A stretch of 64,000 bases of DNA from Bifidobacterium biavatii DSM 23969 (GCF_000741165.1 NZ_JGYN01000010.1:1-64000), one strand, 5' to 3'; counted from the stretch's first letter, positions 1-8,743 are shown. A program made the numbers and translations. The notes: generated by a model from the sequence alone, not told the origin.

Positions 1-1545
1 CCGTCCGCCAACGAGCACGGCGGCAACGGCGTCGACCACAACACCGACGACATCGACCACAACACCGACGACATCGGCCGCAACGCCGCACACCAGGCCA
101 TGCCGCCGCACGCCGCGTCCGTCGCAGGCCGGCTCCTGCGCGTATTGCGCCAGCTGGCATCGCGGTATGACGAGCGCCGATGGACGACGGCGTTCGCCGC
201 GCTGTTCGGCGCATACCTGCTGCTGGGGTCGATCGTGGGCCATATGGCCCGGTACGTGCCGATGACGTGGGGTTCGGCCGTGATCGCAGCGGTCTGCGTT
301 GCGGCGTGTCTGCTGCTGCCCGCCCTGCCGACGGTCGGCGCGGGCGTGCTGGCGCTGGCGTGGTCGGCGACGCCGTTGGTCGGGACGATGGACGGCATGA
401 ACGGTCAGGCCGGCAATGCGATCGGCTGGAATACCGTGGCGATGATCGGCGCGAACGGCATCGTTGCAGGCAGCGGACCGATCGCCGCGATCATGTTGCC
501 GCCGAATCTGGAGTATGCGGCGCTGTTCGCGGTCGGCGTGGCCGTGTTCCGCGTCGGGTTGCGCTGTCTGCCGGTCCCGGCGGCCGCCATCGTCGTCCAT
601 GCCTGCGGGTCGTTCGTCGTCAACGCCCGTGCGGGCATGTTCGCCGAACCGTACGCGGGCGTCGGCTTCGACGCGGTCGGAGAACTGACCTCGACGATCA
701 TCCGGTTCGCGGTGGCGGCCGTCGCCGGATACGCGCTGCGCGAGCAGATGCGGCGGCAGGCGACGGAATCGGCGCTGGAGCGCAATCGTTTGCTGTTGGA
801 ACGCAGCCGCATGCGCGAGACGATGGCGACCGGACTGCACGACGACGTGTCGAACAGGCTCGCGTTTCTGCTCATGGTCATGGACCGTCACACGGACAAC
901 GGCGAGCCGATCGGCGGCGACGAATTGCGGCTGATGCGGGACGCCGCGCAGGAAGCGTACGACACGACGCGCGGCATGATCCGCGAACTCGGACGGCCGA
1001 CAACTCCGGCACGCCCTGCGCAAGAACTGCGGACGACAGAGAACATGACCGGCTATCGATGGATCGGCTTGATCGGCGATCGTTTGCGCGTGCACGACGC
1101 GCGGCTGTCGGAATCGGGATTCGACGGCGCCGGCCTGTCGCCGACGACCGAGACGGCGCCGCCGGCGGTCGCGCGGCCCGTATTGGCGGAAACGCTGGCG
1201 TTCATCGATGAATGCTATGCGAACATCGTCCGCCATGCCGACCCGAACAGCCCGTACATCGTCGCGGTCAACGCGACCGCCGCGCGCATCGTCGTCTCCT
1301 GCTCCGACACCGTCCGCACCGACTCTTCCGGAGAACCGACGCAACCGATCGCGGCGCACGGCGCAGCCGATCATCATGGCAACGCCCAGATCCCAAACAA
1401 CGACGGCCGTCACAACTACGCCGGACACGATGGCACCGGACTGGCTCGCCATCGCGCGCTCATCGGACGCCTCGGCGGCTCGCTGACCGTCTCCGCCGAC
1501 GGCGATGCGTGGCAGTGCGAGGCGATCATTCCCTACCGTGCGTGA
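1..1545 (+). CDS. NarL-type sensor histidine kinase (5' end outside window)
   Basis: Membrane sensor kinase of the HisKA_3/NarL class, expected to phosphorylate a LuxR-type response regulator. The frame is open to the left edge, so the start lies upstream or is the ATG at 100. Counting from that ATG, several hydrophobic helices cover about residues 30-210. A coiled linker then leads to the dimerisation helix with the phospho-acceptor His near residue 247, in the context GLHDDVSNRLA. The C-terminal ATPase domain has an N-box-like stretch (ECYANIVRHA) and a G-box (GTGLARHRALIGRLGG). Between them is a Gly/Asn/His-rich insert near 1320-1440. No response regulator is visible in the window; it may lie upstream. 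The first 80 bases carry a duplicated 21-bp unit encoding Asp/His/Asn/Thr. The kinase call is firm; the signal is unknown. Confidence 0.82.
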   Translation, partial: PSANEHGGNGVDHNTDDIDHNTDDIGRNAAHQAMPPHAASVAGRLLRVLRQLASRYDERRWTTAFAALFGAYLLLGSIVGHMARYVPMTWGSAVIAAVCVAACLLLPALPTVGAGVLALAWSATPLVGTMDGMNGQAGNAIGWNTVAMIGANGIVAGSGPIAAIMLPPNLEYAALFAVGVAVFRVGLRCLPVPAAAIVVHACGSFVVNARAGMFAEPYAGVGFDAVGELTSTIIRFAVAAVAGYALREQMRRQATESALERNRLLLERSRMRETMATGLHDDVSNRLAFLLMVMDRHTDNGEPIGGDELRLMRDAAQEAYDTTRGMIRELGRPTTPARPAQELRTTENMTGYRWIGLIGDRLRVHDARLSESGFDGAGLSPTTETAPPAVARPVLAETLAFIDECYANIVRHADPNSPYIVAVNATAARIVVSCSDTVRTDSSGEPTQPIAAHGAADHHGNAQIPNNDGRHNYAGHDGTGLARHRALIGRLGGSLTVSADGDAWQCEAIIPYRA

Positions 1546-1796
1546 CAGGCCCCAATTCGTGACACGGTGCGTGACAGGGAGCGAACCGCGTCTCCCCTCT
1601 ATGCACGCACAACCATTGAAAAATCAGTCTTTTTCATGAATCGCCGCCATCACATGCCGCTCCGTGTCACGCTCCCGCCGCACATGCGTCGTGCGGCGCG
1701 CGACGCGGGGTTGGGCGCGAAGGCGAAACGGCGCACACTGGAACCACCGGGGCATCGAGGACTTCCGGCACCGCCGACAAGCCGAAGGAGGCCATC

Positions 1797-2831
1797 ATGA
1801 GGCGGCACGACATCAACGACGTGGCAGGCCGAACCGGGCAGGACCATTCCCCTGGTTCGCCTGGCGCATCCGATGGGTCCGGCGCGTCCGGCTCGCCCGA
1901 TGCGTCCGGCATCGCGGCCCGTCGCACCTCGGGAGTTGCACGCGCTGTCACCATCGCGCTGATCGCGGCCGTGGCCGTGGCGCTGATCGCCGCGGCCGCG
2001 TACGGGTTCCACCGCGAGCGCCGCACGCGCATCACCATCATGGCATGGGGTTCCGCGGCACTGGCCGAACAGGTTGAGCGACTCGGCTCGGATTTCGCCA
2101 GCGCGAACAAATTGGACGACGATCAGGTGCGCGTCGTCCATCCCGAGGCCGGCATCACGGCGGAACAGTTGTCCGAGCGCATCGCGCAGGCGCAGCAACA
2201 GGGCGTCGTGGCGCTGATCGCCTCCGCCGCATCGTTCGACGACGCCACGGACGCCACGAGCTGCGACAGTCCCATCACCATGTATCCGGATGCGTCGGTG
2301 GGCGCTGATCCGGCGTTCAGCGACGCGTTCGCCGCAACCGTCCCCAACGCCGCATGGCGTTACTTCACCTGCGACGGCGACCATGTCAGCACGGTGCTCG
2401 ACGGCACCACCGACGATCATCTCACGCGCCGATGCGAGCGCGACGACCAACGCGGGTCGACGATCTGCGCCACCGATCGCGGCAGCACCGAATACCGCCC
2501 GGCGGCGAGCGTCAAGGTGCTCGACGCCGACGCGGCCAAGCAGTGCGAGGCTACCGGCGAATGCGCGTGGGAGCAGACCGCCATGCTGCAACGGTATGCG
2601 TCCACGCAGCAGGGATTATTACTGAACCGTTCGCGCACGTGGATGCGACTGACCGGCGGCGCGGCAGGCACGGCAGACGCAACCGGCAGTACCACGAGCG
2701 CCGGCACCACTGCCGATTCCTCCACATCCGACGATCCTCTGATCGCCTTCTACCCCTACGATTCCGCCGGAGGCGCCCGATCCGCCACCGAACTCAATGA
2801 TCAGTTCGCCCGTTTTCTGGAGTTCCGATGA
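1797..2831 (+). CDS. Membrane-anchored extracytoplasmic protein, binding-protein-like
   Basis: I do not recognise a named family. A Gly/Ser/Asp-rich N-terminus of about 40 residues precedes one strong transmembrane helix (about residues 46-68) and a basic patch. The 270-residue outside domain begins with a beta-strand (ITIMAWGS) and an amphipathic helix, as many periplasmic binding proteins do. A clear Shine-Dalgarno sequence AAGGAGG sits 6 bases before the ATG. The stop overlaps the next gene by 4 bases (ATGA), so the two are co-translated. The downstream protein has the same plan (one TM helix, then a strand-helix domain), which suggests an old duplication. A partner role with the upstream sensor kinase is possible but is inferred only from position. 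Confidence 0.6.
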   Translation: MRRHDINDVAGRTGQDHSPGSPGASDGSGASGSPDASGIAARRTSGVARAVTIALIAAVAVALIAAAAYGFHRERRTRITIMAWGSAALAEQVERLGSDFASANKLDDDQVRVVHPEAGITAEQLSERIAQAQQQGVVALIASAASFDDATDATSCDSPITMYPDASVGADPAFSDAFAATVPNAAWRYFTCDGDHVSTVLDGTTDDHLTRRCERDDQRGSTICATDRGSTEYRPAASVKVLDADAAKQCEATGECAWEQTAMLQRYASTQQGLLLNRSRTWMRLTGGAAGTADATGSTTSAGTTADSSTSDDPLIAFYPYDSAGGARSATELNDQFARFLEFR

Positions 2832-3970
2832 ACGACCCGCTGTATCAGCCGAGCGACCCGAATCAGGTGCTCGCCGCTCCCGCGACCTATGACATTCTCT
2901 TCAATCACGACAACGCCGTCGACGAAGCGCACGGCGGCCGTCCCCCGCGTCGCAACGCGCGTCGCCGCCGCATCCTCGGCTGGGTCGCGTTTGCGCTTGT
3001 GGCGCTGCTCATGGTCCTGTCCCTGCTGCGCATGGTCGTCTTCGCCGATCCGAAGCTCAGGATCACACTGGTCGACGCCGGCCAATACGCGACGGTCGTC
3101 TCCGACGTGACGCGCGATTTCGCCTACGAGCAACGCATGCATGCACGCGACATCCAGATACGCACGCTGTCGTCCGCCGACGGCGATCAGCTGCGCCGCG
3201 CATGGGCGTCGATGCGCGCCGACAATGTGCAGGACGTGATCGTTGCGCCGGCCGCCACGCTCGACCGGCTGGCCGAGGACGGCTATGTCACGCCGTTCTC
3301 GTCACTGGCTGAATTGCAGTATGCGCAGGGTTCGACCGCGATGACGACCGACGACGCGACGACATGGTACGACGATCAGTATGGATATCCGTCGAATACG
3401 GCCGCCTCGCAACCGTCCGCGATGCGCGGCACGTGGTACGAGCTGCCGATCGACGGCGCGGCCGGCCAGGCACCCGGCACTGCGGACGGCACTTGGGACT
3501 GCACACGTTCCGCCGCGTCCGAATCGAACGTCGCGCAGGTGACGTGCCGCGCGGTGGATGACGGCACGGACGCCGGACGTCAGCTGAGCATACGCACGTA
3601 CGAGCCGGCGTCGATCGTCGTCGTGCCACGGTCCGACGACCATGCCGGCGACGGCACGGCGGACTCGGACAGCGGCACGGACAACGGCTCAAACGAGACA
3701 GACGGCGGTACGACGAACGGTTCGTGGACGCAGCGCGGCCCGATCATGATTCGTCAGACGAAGGTGTACGGTCTGCGTCTCGACACGTCCGCACGCTGGA
3801 CCGCCGCGCGCGATCACGCCGGCGCGGCCGCCACGAACCGCGCGGCCTACGTGCTCGGTCTCGCCGAAGCCGATCCGGCCGCGCCGGTCAGCTATGCCGA
3901 CAGCGACGGCGTGCTGTCGCAGACCGCCATCGATCTGATCGCCTACCTGCGCTTCCTTGAGCCGGCGTGA
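2828..3970 (+). CDS. Membrane-anchored extracytoplasmic protein, paralogue of the upstream gene
   Basis: Protein of 380 aa with a basic segment at about residues 37-50 (RRNARRRR), one TM helix at about 52-74 and a large outside domain. The domain starts with a strand (LRITLVDAG) and an amphipathic helix, followed by a segment (QDVIVAPAATLDRLAEDGYV) that resembles the hinge region of solute-binding folds. A low-complexity Asp/Gly/Thr/Asn stretch lies near residues 278-297. The start overlaps the previous stop by 4 bases. Function is unknown; the paired arrangement argues for a hetero-oligomer. GC-rich codon use matches the core genome. Confidence 0.6.
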   Translation: MNDPLYQPSDPNQVLAAPATYDILFNHDNAVDEAHGGRPPRRNARRRRILGWVAFALVALLMVLSLLRMVVFADPKLRITLVDAGQYATVVSDVTRDFAYEQRMHARDIQIRTLSSADGDQLRRAWASMRADNVQDVIVAPAATLDRLAEDGYVTPFSSLAELQYAQGSTAMTTDDATTWYDDQYGYPSNTAASQPSAMRGTWYELPIDGAAGQAPGTADGTWDCTRSAASESNVAQVTCRAVDDGTDAGRQLSIRTYEPASIVVVPRSDDHAGDGTADSDSGTDNGSNETDGGTTNGSWTQRGPIMIRQTKVYGLRLDTSARWTAARDHAGAAATNRAAYVLGLAEADPAAPVSYADSDGVLSQTAIDLIAYLRFLEPA

Positions 3971-3974
3971 CCGG

Positions 3975-4061
3975 CTACATCCAGCCGTTGCGGCGCAGGT
4001 GGCCGCGCAGGGCGACGCCGGAGAGGGAAAGTACGAAGGCGGTAAGGGCTGCGATGGTCAT
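3975..4061 (-). CDS. Candidate 28-residue membrane microprotein
   Basis: A short reading frame with ATG at 4061 and TAG at 3975. It is preceded by a good ribosome site, AAAGGA, nine bases upstream. The peptide begins MTIAALTAFVLSLSGVAL and ends in a basic tail (RGHLRRNGWM), the pattern of a single-span membrane microprotein. It is convergent with the preceding gene, with only 4 bases between the two stops. No homologue is known to me; the ribosome site and the hydrophobic/basic split are the only support. Confidence 0.4.
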   Translation of the reverse strand: MTIAALTAFVLSLSGVALRGHLRRNGWM

Positions 4062-4246
4062 GTCGATCGGTCCTTTCGTGTGAAGTGGTGGACAACCCGA
4101 CGGTTACGGATTGTAGGCGGGCGATGTTGCGGGCGATGGGCCCGCAGGCTTGTCGCATGTTACGGTATGCGCGCCCGCGGCGTCAAGAGTCGGGATGGTG
4201 ATCTAGACGACGTTGTCCGGAACCGAAATAACGGAAATACGGAAAA

Positions 4247-4297
4247 GGCGTCTGACCGGAACGCTGCGAACGATTCGGAGCGTTTCGGTCAGACGCC
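4247..4297 (-). terminator. xylA transcription terminator
   Basis: A long inverted repeat: the arm at 4247-4265 pairs with the arm at 4279-4297 (GGCGTCTGACCG against CGGTCAGACGCC, then GGAACGCT against AGCGTTTC with one mismatch). Read on the minus strand it is followed by TTTTCC. It lies about 30 bases after the xylA stop codon, so it should end xylA transcription. Confidence 0.75.
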
Positions 4298-4319
4298 GGT
4301 CAGACGCCGGTCAGACGCC
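4287..4319. repeat. Three tandem 11-bp copies of the terminator arm
   Basis: GGTCAGACGCC occurs three times head to tail (4287-4297, 4298-4308, 4309-4319). Only the first copy pairs in the standard terminator hairpin; the other two could pair alternatively with the single complementary arm at 4247-4258. Confidence 0.85.
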
Positions 4320-4325
4320 GTGCAA

Positions 4326-5672
4326 TCACGCCTCGGACAGCGCGTCGACGATGTAGTTGTTGATCGTCGCCTTGACGGACTCGAGGTGATCGGACTTGGT
4401 CGCGGCGATGAGCTCGGACTGCGGCTTGTCGATCGCGTACTCGGCGAGCGAGGCGAGCGTGGCGGTGCCGTTCTCGACGGTCGCGCCGATGCCGGAATCG
4501 TAGGAGCTGTAGCGTTCGGCCATGAGGTTCTGGATGAAGCCGTCGCGGTTCATCTTGTCGGCGACCAGCAGGCCGGCGGCGTAGGAGTCCATGCCGGCGA
4601 TGTGCGAGCGGAACAGATCCTCCGCGTAGAAGGAGGTGCGGCGCGGCTTGGCGTCGAAGTTCAGTCCGCCGTGGGGGCCGATGGAGCCGGCCTGCAGGAC
4701 CTCCCACATGACGGCGACGGTCTCGTACAGGTCGGTCGGGAACTCGTCCATGTCCCAGCCGATGAGCTTGTCGCCCTGGTTGGCGTCGAGCGAGCCGAGG
4801 AAGCCAGCCTCGCGGGCGACCCGGATCTCGTGCTGGTAGGTGTGGCCGGCCAGGTTGGCGTGGTTGCCTTCGAGGTTGAGCTTGAAGACGTCGGTCAGGT
4901 CGTGGCTGCGCAGGAACTCGATGGCGGTGGCCGCATCGAAGTCGTACTGGTGCAGCGTCGGCTCCTTCGGCTTCGGCTCGATGAGGAACTGGGCGTCGAA
5001 GCCGATCTCCTTGGCGTAGTCGGCGCACATGTGGAAGAACTTGGCGATGTGGTCCTGCTCGCGCTTCATCTCGGTGTTCCACAGGTTCTCGTAGCCTTCG
5101 CGGCCGCCCCAGAACACGTAGTTCTCGGCGCCGAGGCGCTTGCCGATCTCGAGGCTCTTCTTGAGCTGGCCGGCGGCGTAGGCGTAGATGTCGGCGAACG
5201 GCGATGTGGCGGCGCCGGACACGAAGCGCGGGTTGGTGAACAGCGAGGAGGTGTTCCACAGGAGCTTGACGCCGGTGGACTTCATGTTCTCCTCGATCTT
5301 ATCGACGACCTTGTCGAGGTTGGCGTTGGTTTCGCGCAGGGTGTCGCCTTCCGGCGCGATGTCGCGGTCGTGGAAGCAGAAGTATTCGACGCCGAGCTTG
5401 TCGAACAGCTCGAACGCGTAGTCGACCTTGGCGAGCGCCTGATCCATCGGATCGGTGTACTTGTAGTACGGGCGGTGCGCGGTGCCGGTGCCGAACGGGT
5501 CGACGAGCTCCTGATTGAAGGTGTGCCACCAGGCGACGGCGAAGCGCAGCCAGTCCTTCATCTTCTTGCCGGCGACGACGCGGTCGGCGTCGTAGTAGTG
5601 GAAGGCAAGGCCCTCCTGCGGTCCCTTCGTGCGGCCGACGTATTCGATCTTGTCAACGTCCCACAGACCCAT
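4326..5672 (-). CDS. xylA: Xylose isomerase
   Basis: Cytosolic metal-dependent isomerase converting D-xylose to D-xylulose, which enters the bifid shunt after phosphorylation. The 448-aa length and sequence match class II xylose isomerases. The catalytic His101 and Asp104 are in [12 protein letters not shown], the metal-binding Glu in [10 protein letters not shown], and a further metal site in [13 protein letters not shown]. The start is the ATG at 5672 (protein begins [14 protein letters not shown]), seven bases after AAAGGAG; longer in-frame starts lack such a site. A sigma-70-like promoter lies about 120-150 bases upstream and a strong terminator follows. The ROK regulator upstream on the same strand is the likely repressor. 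No xylulokinase gene is in the window. Confidence 0.97.
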   Translation of the reverse strand: MGLWDVDKIEYVGRTKGPQEGLAFHYYDADRVVAGKKMKDWLRFAVAWWHTFNQELVDPFGTGTAHRPYYKYTDPMDQALAKVDYAFELFDKLGVEYFCFHDRDIAPEGDTLRETNANLDKVVDKIEENMKSTGVKLLWNTSSLFTNPRFVSGAATSPFADIYAYAAGQLKKSLEIGKRLGAENYVFWGGREGYENLWNTEMKREQDHIAKFFHMCADYAKEIGFDAQFLIEPKPKEPTLHQYDFDAATAIEFLRSHDLTDVFKLNLEGNHANLAGHTYQHEIRVAREAGFLGSLDANQGDKLIGWDMDEFPTDLYETVAVMWEVLQAGSIGPHGGLNFDAKPRRTSFYAEDLFRSHIAGMDSYAAGLLVADKMNRDGFIQNLMAERYSSYDSGIGATVENGTATLASLAEYAIDKPQSELIAATKSDHLESVKATINNYIVDALSEA

Positions 5673-5788
5673 CGTGGTCTCCTTTGCTGATGTCCGCTCG
5701 CGCGGACGGTTAATATGCACATCGTTGTTCCGGCTTCGCGTTCTGTTGCGCCCTGCGCCCATCGCGTTCCGCCGGCTGACATCCACGA

Positions 5789-5817
5789 TAATAAAACCAT
5801 TTAACTATCTTTGTCAA
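5789..5817 (-). promoter_or_regulatory. xylA promoter with possible XylR operator
   Basis: On the minus strand TTGACA (5812-5817) and TTATTA (5789-5794) are separated by 17 bases, a near-consensus housekeeping promoter. An imperfect dyad overlaps the -35 region (TTTAACTATC on one side, ATCACTAAAC on the other, about 5800-5828) and could be the ROK operator. The promoter is seen directly; the operator assignment is inference. Confidence 0.6.
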
Positions 5818-5829
5818 ATCACTAAACTT

Positions 5830-6173
5830 AATCGCGCGCAATACGGCGCGTCATCAATCATTCCAACGATTTTCAGCTCCATATCATCATGCAATGCACA
5901 GTGATCGCAAAACGATTCATCTCTTCACATTTTGACGTATATGAGCTGTGCGGCCCGAGGTATCGGAATCTCGCCGTCGCGCGATGCCGTGTTGTTAGCG
6001 ACACTGGCGTGCCATGACGCTCCCCCAGTCGACTTGCGGTCGACAGCCCCCTCAGCCGAGGGGGCCGAGACTACCGCCAGCATCGCGATGCGTTAAACAC
6101 ATGCGGGCACGGCGGCGGAGAAGCCTCATCGCACGCCGGCTACGGCTCCCCCGCCGCCGCGCACGCGCACCGC
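5830..6173. repeat. Gene-free spacer with interspersed palindromic repeats
   Basis: No gene is visible between the xylA promoter and the ROK stop codon. From about 5963 to 6093 the spacer carries two modules seen elsewhere in the window: a hairpin of the CGGAATC..GCGCGATGCCGTG type, and the module CGCTCCCCCAGTCGAC...CCCCCTCAGCCGAGGGGGCCGAG with internal GTCGACttgcgGTCGAC pairing. Related copies lie near 22530, 26950-27060 and 30870-30930. Confidence 0.7.
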
Positions 6174-7409
6174 CTAATCGGCCGTCATGAACCGCATCGG
6201 ATCGTCGAACAGCCGGCGCAGGCCCATCACCGCCGCGCCGCGCATCGCCGGATGCTCGGTGACCGGCGGAAACATGAGCCGCACGCGCGTCGCGTCACGC
6301 GCAAGAATCTGCGACTGGACGCGACGTTCCAGATCGGCGAGCAGGCCGTCGCCGAACCCGCTCCACAGGCCGCCGAGCACGATGTTTTCCATGTCGATCA
6401 TGTTCACCGTCGACGCGAGCGCCGCGGCCAACGCGGACAGCGCGCGCTCCACGGCAAGCGCCGCCTTCGTATCGCCGCCGCGCCACGCCGCATACAGGTC
6501 GGGCAGCAGCTCGGTGCTCGCAGCCGCCGAATCGTCGTCCTCCGCCAGCCCGGCCGCGACGGTCAGCGCACGGCGTCCTGCAATCGTTTCCAAACAACCG
6601 TGCCGGCCGCAGCGGCACAACGAACCGTGCAGGTCGACGCAGATGTGCCCGATCTCCCCCGCGAAGCCGTGATCGCCGCGCACGATCTGCCCTTCACGCA
6701 CGTACGCGCCACCGATGCCGATGTCGGTGGACACGTACACGAACGAGTCGAGCGGGCCGATCGGCCAGTCGCGGTCGGCGCGCTGCGACGCGTAGCCGGG
6801 AATCTGCGCGATCGCGGCCAGCGTCGCCTCGTTGTCGGCGCTTGCGTCAAGCCGCGAGAAAACCGCGTACCGGTTCAGGTCGATGTCGCGCCAGCCGAAG
6901 TTGCGCGCGACGAGCAGACGGTCGCCGTTGGTCACCAAGCCCGGCAGCGCGAGCCGAGAGCCGGCGATGCGATAGCCGCGTTCGGCCAGGTCACGTTCGA
7001 CCGGGCGCATCATGCCGTCGAGTTCGGCGAACGCCGCGTCCGGATCGACGTTGACCATCGTGCGTTCGTGCCAGTCGCTGCATACGATGTCTCCACTGAC
7101 GTCGAGCACGACGTAGCCGATGCCGTCCGTGTTGATCTGCATGCCGACGCCGACCCAATGTCCCGGCGCGAACGCCAGCGGCGTGGCCGGACGACCGTAC
7201 GTAGATTCGGTGGTCGGCGCGAGCTCGCGCAGCACGCCGTTCCTGAGCAGAATGTCCGTCAGCAGCGACATGGTCGCCTTCGTCAGCCCGATGCTCTTGG
7301 CGAGCGCCGCGCGGCTCATCGGCACGCGCGAACGGGCGATGGTCGACAGCACCACCGACATGTTGTGCGTGCGCAGATCGTCCTGTCCAATCCGTTTCGC
7401 TGCGGGCAT
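6174..7409 (-). CDS. ROK-family transcriptional regulator (XylR-like)
   Basis: Repressor of the ROK (NagC/XylR) family, 411 aa. An N-terminal winged helix-turn-helix (about residues 15-75, MSRAALAKSIGLTKATMSLLT) precedes an actin-like sugar-kinase fold. The ROK signature is present (GDHGFAGEIGHI), with the zinc-binding GHICVD..CRCGRHGCLE cluster near residues 250-275. ROK repressors usually release DNA when a sugar binds. The position 5' of xylA on the same strand suggests control of xylose use, but the intervening promoter shows separate transcription. A purine-rich ribosome site (GAGGGGAG-like) precedes the ATG at 7409, and the palindrome GGACTTAGTCC lies 25 bases upstream. The family call is firm; the xylose ligand is inferred. 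Confidence 0.88.
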   Translation of the reverse strand: MPAAKRIGQDDLRTHNMSVVLSTIARSRVPMSRAALAKSIGLTKATMSLLTDILLRNGVLRELAPTTESTYGRPATPLAFAPGHWVGVGMQINTDGIGYVVLDVSGDIVCSDWHERTMVNVDPDAAFAELDGMMRPVERDLAERGYRIAGSRLALPGLVTNGDRLLVARNFGWRDIDLNRYAVFSRLDASADNEATLAAIAQIPGYASQRADRDWPIGPLDSFVYVSTDIGIGGAYVREGQIVRGDHGFAGEIGHICVDLHGSLCRCGRHGCLETIAGRRALTVAAGLAEDDDSAAASTELLPDLYAAWRGGDTKAALAVERALSALAAALASTVNMIDMENIVLGGLWSGFGDGLLADLERRVQSQILARDATRVRLMFPPVTEHPAMRGAAVMGLRRLFDDPMRFMTAD

Positions 7410-7434
7410 CCTCGCTCCCCTCTCCGTCGTCTAC

Positions 7435-7445
7435 GGACTTAGTCC
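7435..7445. promoter_or_regulatory. Palindrome upstream of the ROK regulator
   Basis: GGACTTAGTCC is a perfect 11-bp dyad between the divergent ROK and DMT genes, and a TATAAT box for the rightward gene follows at 7465-7470. It could be an autoregulatory operator. It does not closely resemble the dyad at the xylA promoter. Confidence 0.35.
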
Positions 7446-7611
7446 AACGGTTTTCCTATGTCACTATAATGGCACGTCGGCGCGCACACGCTCGACCTGC
7501 CGCCACGCCGGGGCGCGGGGCGCGGGGCGAGCGGCTAAGCTGTTGTCGGTTTTCGTTTCGGGCCACGGAGCCGGAACGTCGGAACGTCGAATGAGAAGGA
7601 GCTCAGGGGCA

Positions 7612-8523
7612 ATGCCGCGCAAGTTCACGCTGTCGCCCACCATTGGCAAGGTCATGCTGCTGGCATGCGCGATGCTGTGGGGAGGCAGCTATCCGACCGC
7701 GAAGGTCGCAATGAGCGTCGTCACACCGCAGTATCTCATGGCGATCCGCCTGCTCGCCGCGTCCGCGATCATGCTCGTCCTGTTCCGCAAGCAGATCGTG
7801 CCGTATCTCAACCGCCGCATCATCGTGCCCGGACTGCTTGTCGGCGCGACGTACTGGGGCACGATGGTCAGCCAGATGACCGGACTGACCATGATCGAGC
7901 CCGGCCGCAGCGCGTTCCTGACGGCCGCGTACTGCGTGATCGTGCCGTTCACGTCGTGGCTGCTCATGCACCAGCGGCCGACCGCGCGCAATCTCGTCGC
8001 CGCGGCGCTGTGCCTGACCGGTGTCGGCTTCGTGTCGCTCAGCTCGGGGCTCGGCGGGTTCTCGGTCAGCATCGGCGACCTGCTGACGCTGCTGTGCGCG
8101 TTCGTGTTCTCGTTCAATCTGGTCTGGCTCGGCAAGTTTGGCCAGACGATCCACCCGGTCGCGCTCACGTTCGCGCAGTTCGTGGTGGCCGGCGTCGCCT
8201 GCCTGATCGGCGGGATTCTGACCGAGCCGGCGCCGAGCGCGGCATGGCTGCAGCCGAACGTGCTTGCATGCCTCGTCTACCTGTTCTTCGGCGCGACGAT
8301 GTGCGCGCAGATCATGCAGAACATCGGACTCAAGGTCACGCCGCCCTCGCAGGCGTCGATCATCATGTGCCTGGAGACGGTGTTCAGCCTGCTGTTTTCC
8401 GTGCTGTTCTACGGCGAGCGCGTGCAGGCGGCGGCCGGCGTGGGCTTCGCGCTGATCTTCTCGGCGATCCTGTTCTCGCAGATCCGGCTCAACGGGCGGA
8501 TGCTGGAGCGACTGAGGCATTGA
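7612..8523 (+). CDS. DMT-superfamily (EamA) permease
   Basis: Inner-membrane drug/metabolite transporter of 303 aa with ten predicted helices in two EamA repeats. The first opens with MLWGGSYPTAKVAM, a typical EamA start, and the second runs from about residue 150 to the basic tail. Family members export amino acids, nucleobases or metabolites; the substrate cannot be read from sequence. The start at 7612 has AAGGAG ten bases upstream; an in-frame ATG at 7591 lacks a ribosome site. A TATAAT box at 7465-7470 may drive it. Confidence 0.85.
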   Translation: MPRKFTLSPTIGKVMLLACAMLWGGSYPTAKVAMSVVTPQYLMAIRLLAASAIMLVLFRKQIVPYLNRRIIVPGLLVGATYWGTMVSQMTGLTMIEPGRSAFLTAAYCVIVPFTSWLLMHQRPTARNLVAAALCLTGVGFVSLSSGLGGFSVSIGDLLTLLCAFVFSFNLVWLGKFGQTIHPVALTFAQFVVAGVACLIGGILTEPAPSAAWLQPNVLACLVYLFFGATMCAQIMQNIGLKVTPPSQASIIMCLETVFSLLFSVLFYGERVQAAAGVGFALIFSAILFSQIRLNGRMLERLRH

Positions 8524-8546
8524 TGCCAACTGTCAGCTGCGTCACA

Positions 8547-8580
8547 GTTCCCGGGATTGTCCGCGGATAATCCCGGGAAC
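8547..8580. promoter_or_regulatory. Distal CCCGGGATT inverted repeat upstream of zwf
   Basis: GTTCCCGGGATT (8547-8558) and AATCCCGGGAAC (8569-8580) form a perfect 12-bp inverted repeat with a 10-bp spacer. A second copy lies at 8663-8697. It follows the DMT stop by 23 bases but has no T-tract, so an operator is as likely as a terminator. Confidence 0.6.
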
Positions 8581-8662
8581 CGGACCACGTTCGTTCGCAC
8601 ATGTTCACCGTTGGAAACCCAAGGATCCGCGTTCGGGTAATGTTCAAAAATGTGCGCTTTCT

Positions 8663-8697
8663 GGTTCCCGGGATTTTCGACCGCAATCCCGGGAACC
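8663..8697. promoter_or_regulatory. Proximal CCCGGGATT inverted repeat upstream of zwf
   Basis: GGTTCCCGGGATT (8663-8675) and AATCCCGGGAACC (8685-8697) form a 13-bp perfect inverted repeat with a 9-bp spacer, ending 46 bases before the zwf start. Its centre is about 117 bases from the first copy, close to eleven helical turns. A paired operator for a dimeric regulator is a fair hypothesis. Confidence 0.6.
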
Positions 8698-8743
8698 GAA
8701 AATCCCAAGCCCAAGGCGAAACCCAGCGTCTAGGATGGAAGCC

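Noticed and set aside
1567-1800. A 77-codon frame between the kinase and the membrane-anchored protein
   Set aside because: Arg/Pro-rich, no ribosome site, ends over the next gene's ribosome site.
1650-2591. Long minus-strand frame opposite the first membrane-anchored protein
   Set aside because: The plus-strand frame has a ribosome site, a TM helix and a coupled downstream paralogue; the minus frame is Arg/Gly-rich shadow.
4287-4319. Three 11-bp repeats as a CRISPR or iteron
   Set aside because: Too short, directly abutting and clearly derived from the terminator arm.
3957-5690. A long plus-strand open frame (577 codons) opposite xylA
   Set aside because: It is the antisense of a clear xylose isomerase; its Val/Gly/Asp/Leu-rich sequence is what GC-rich third positions give on the opposite strand.
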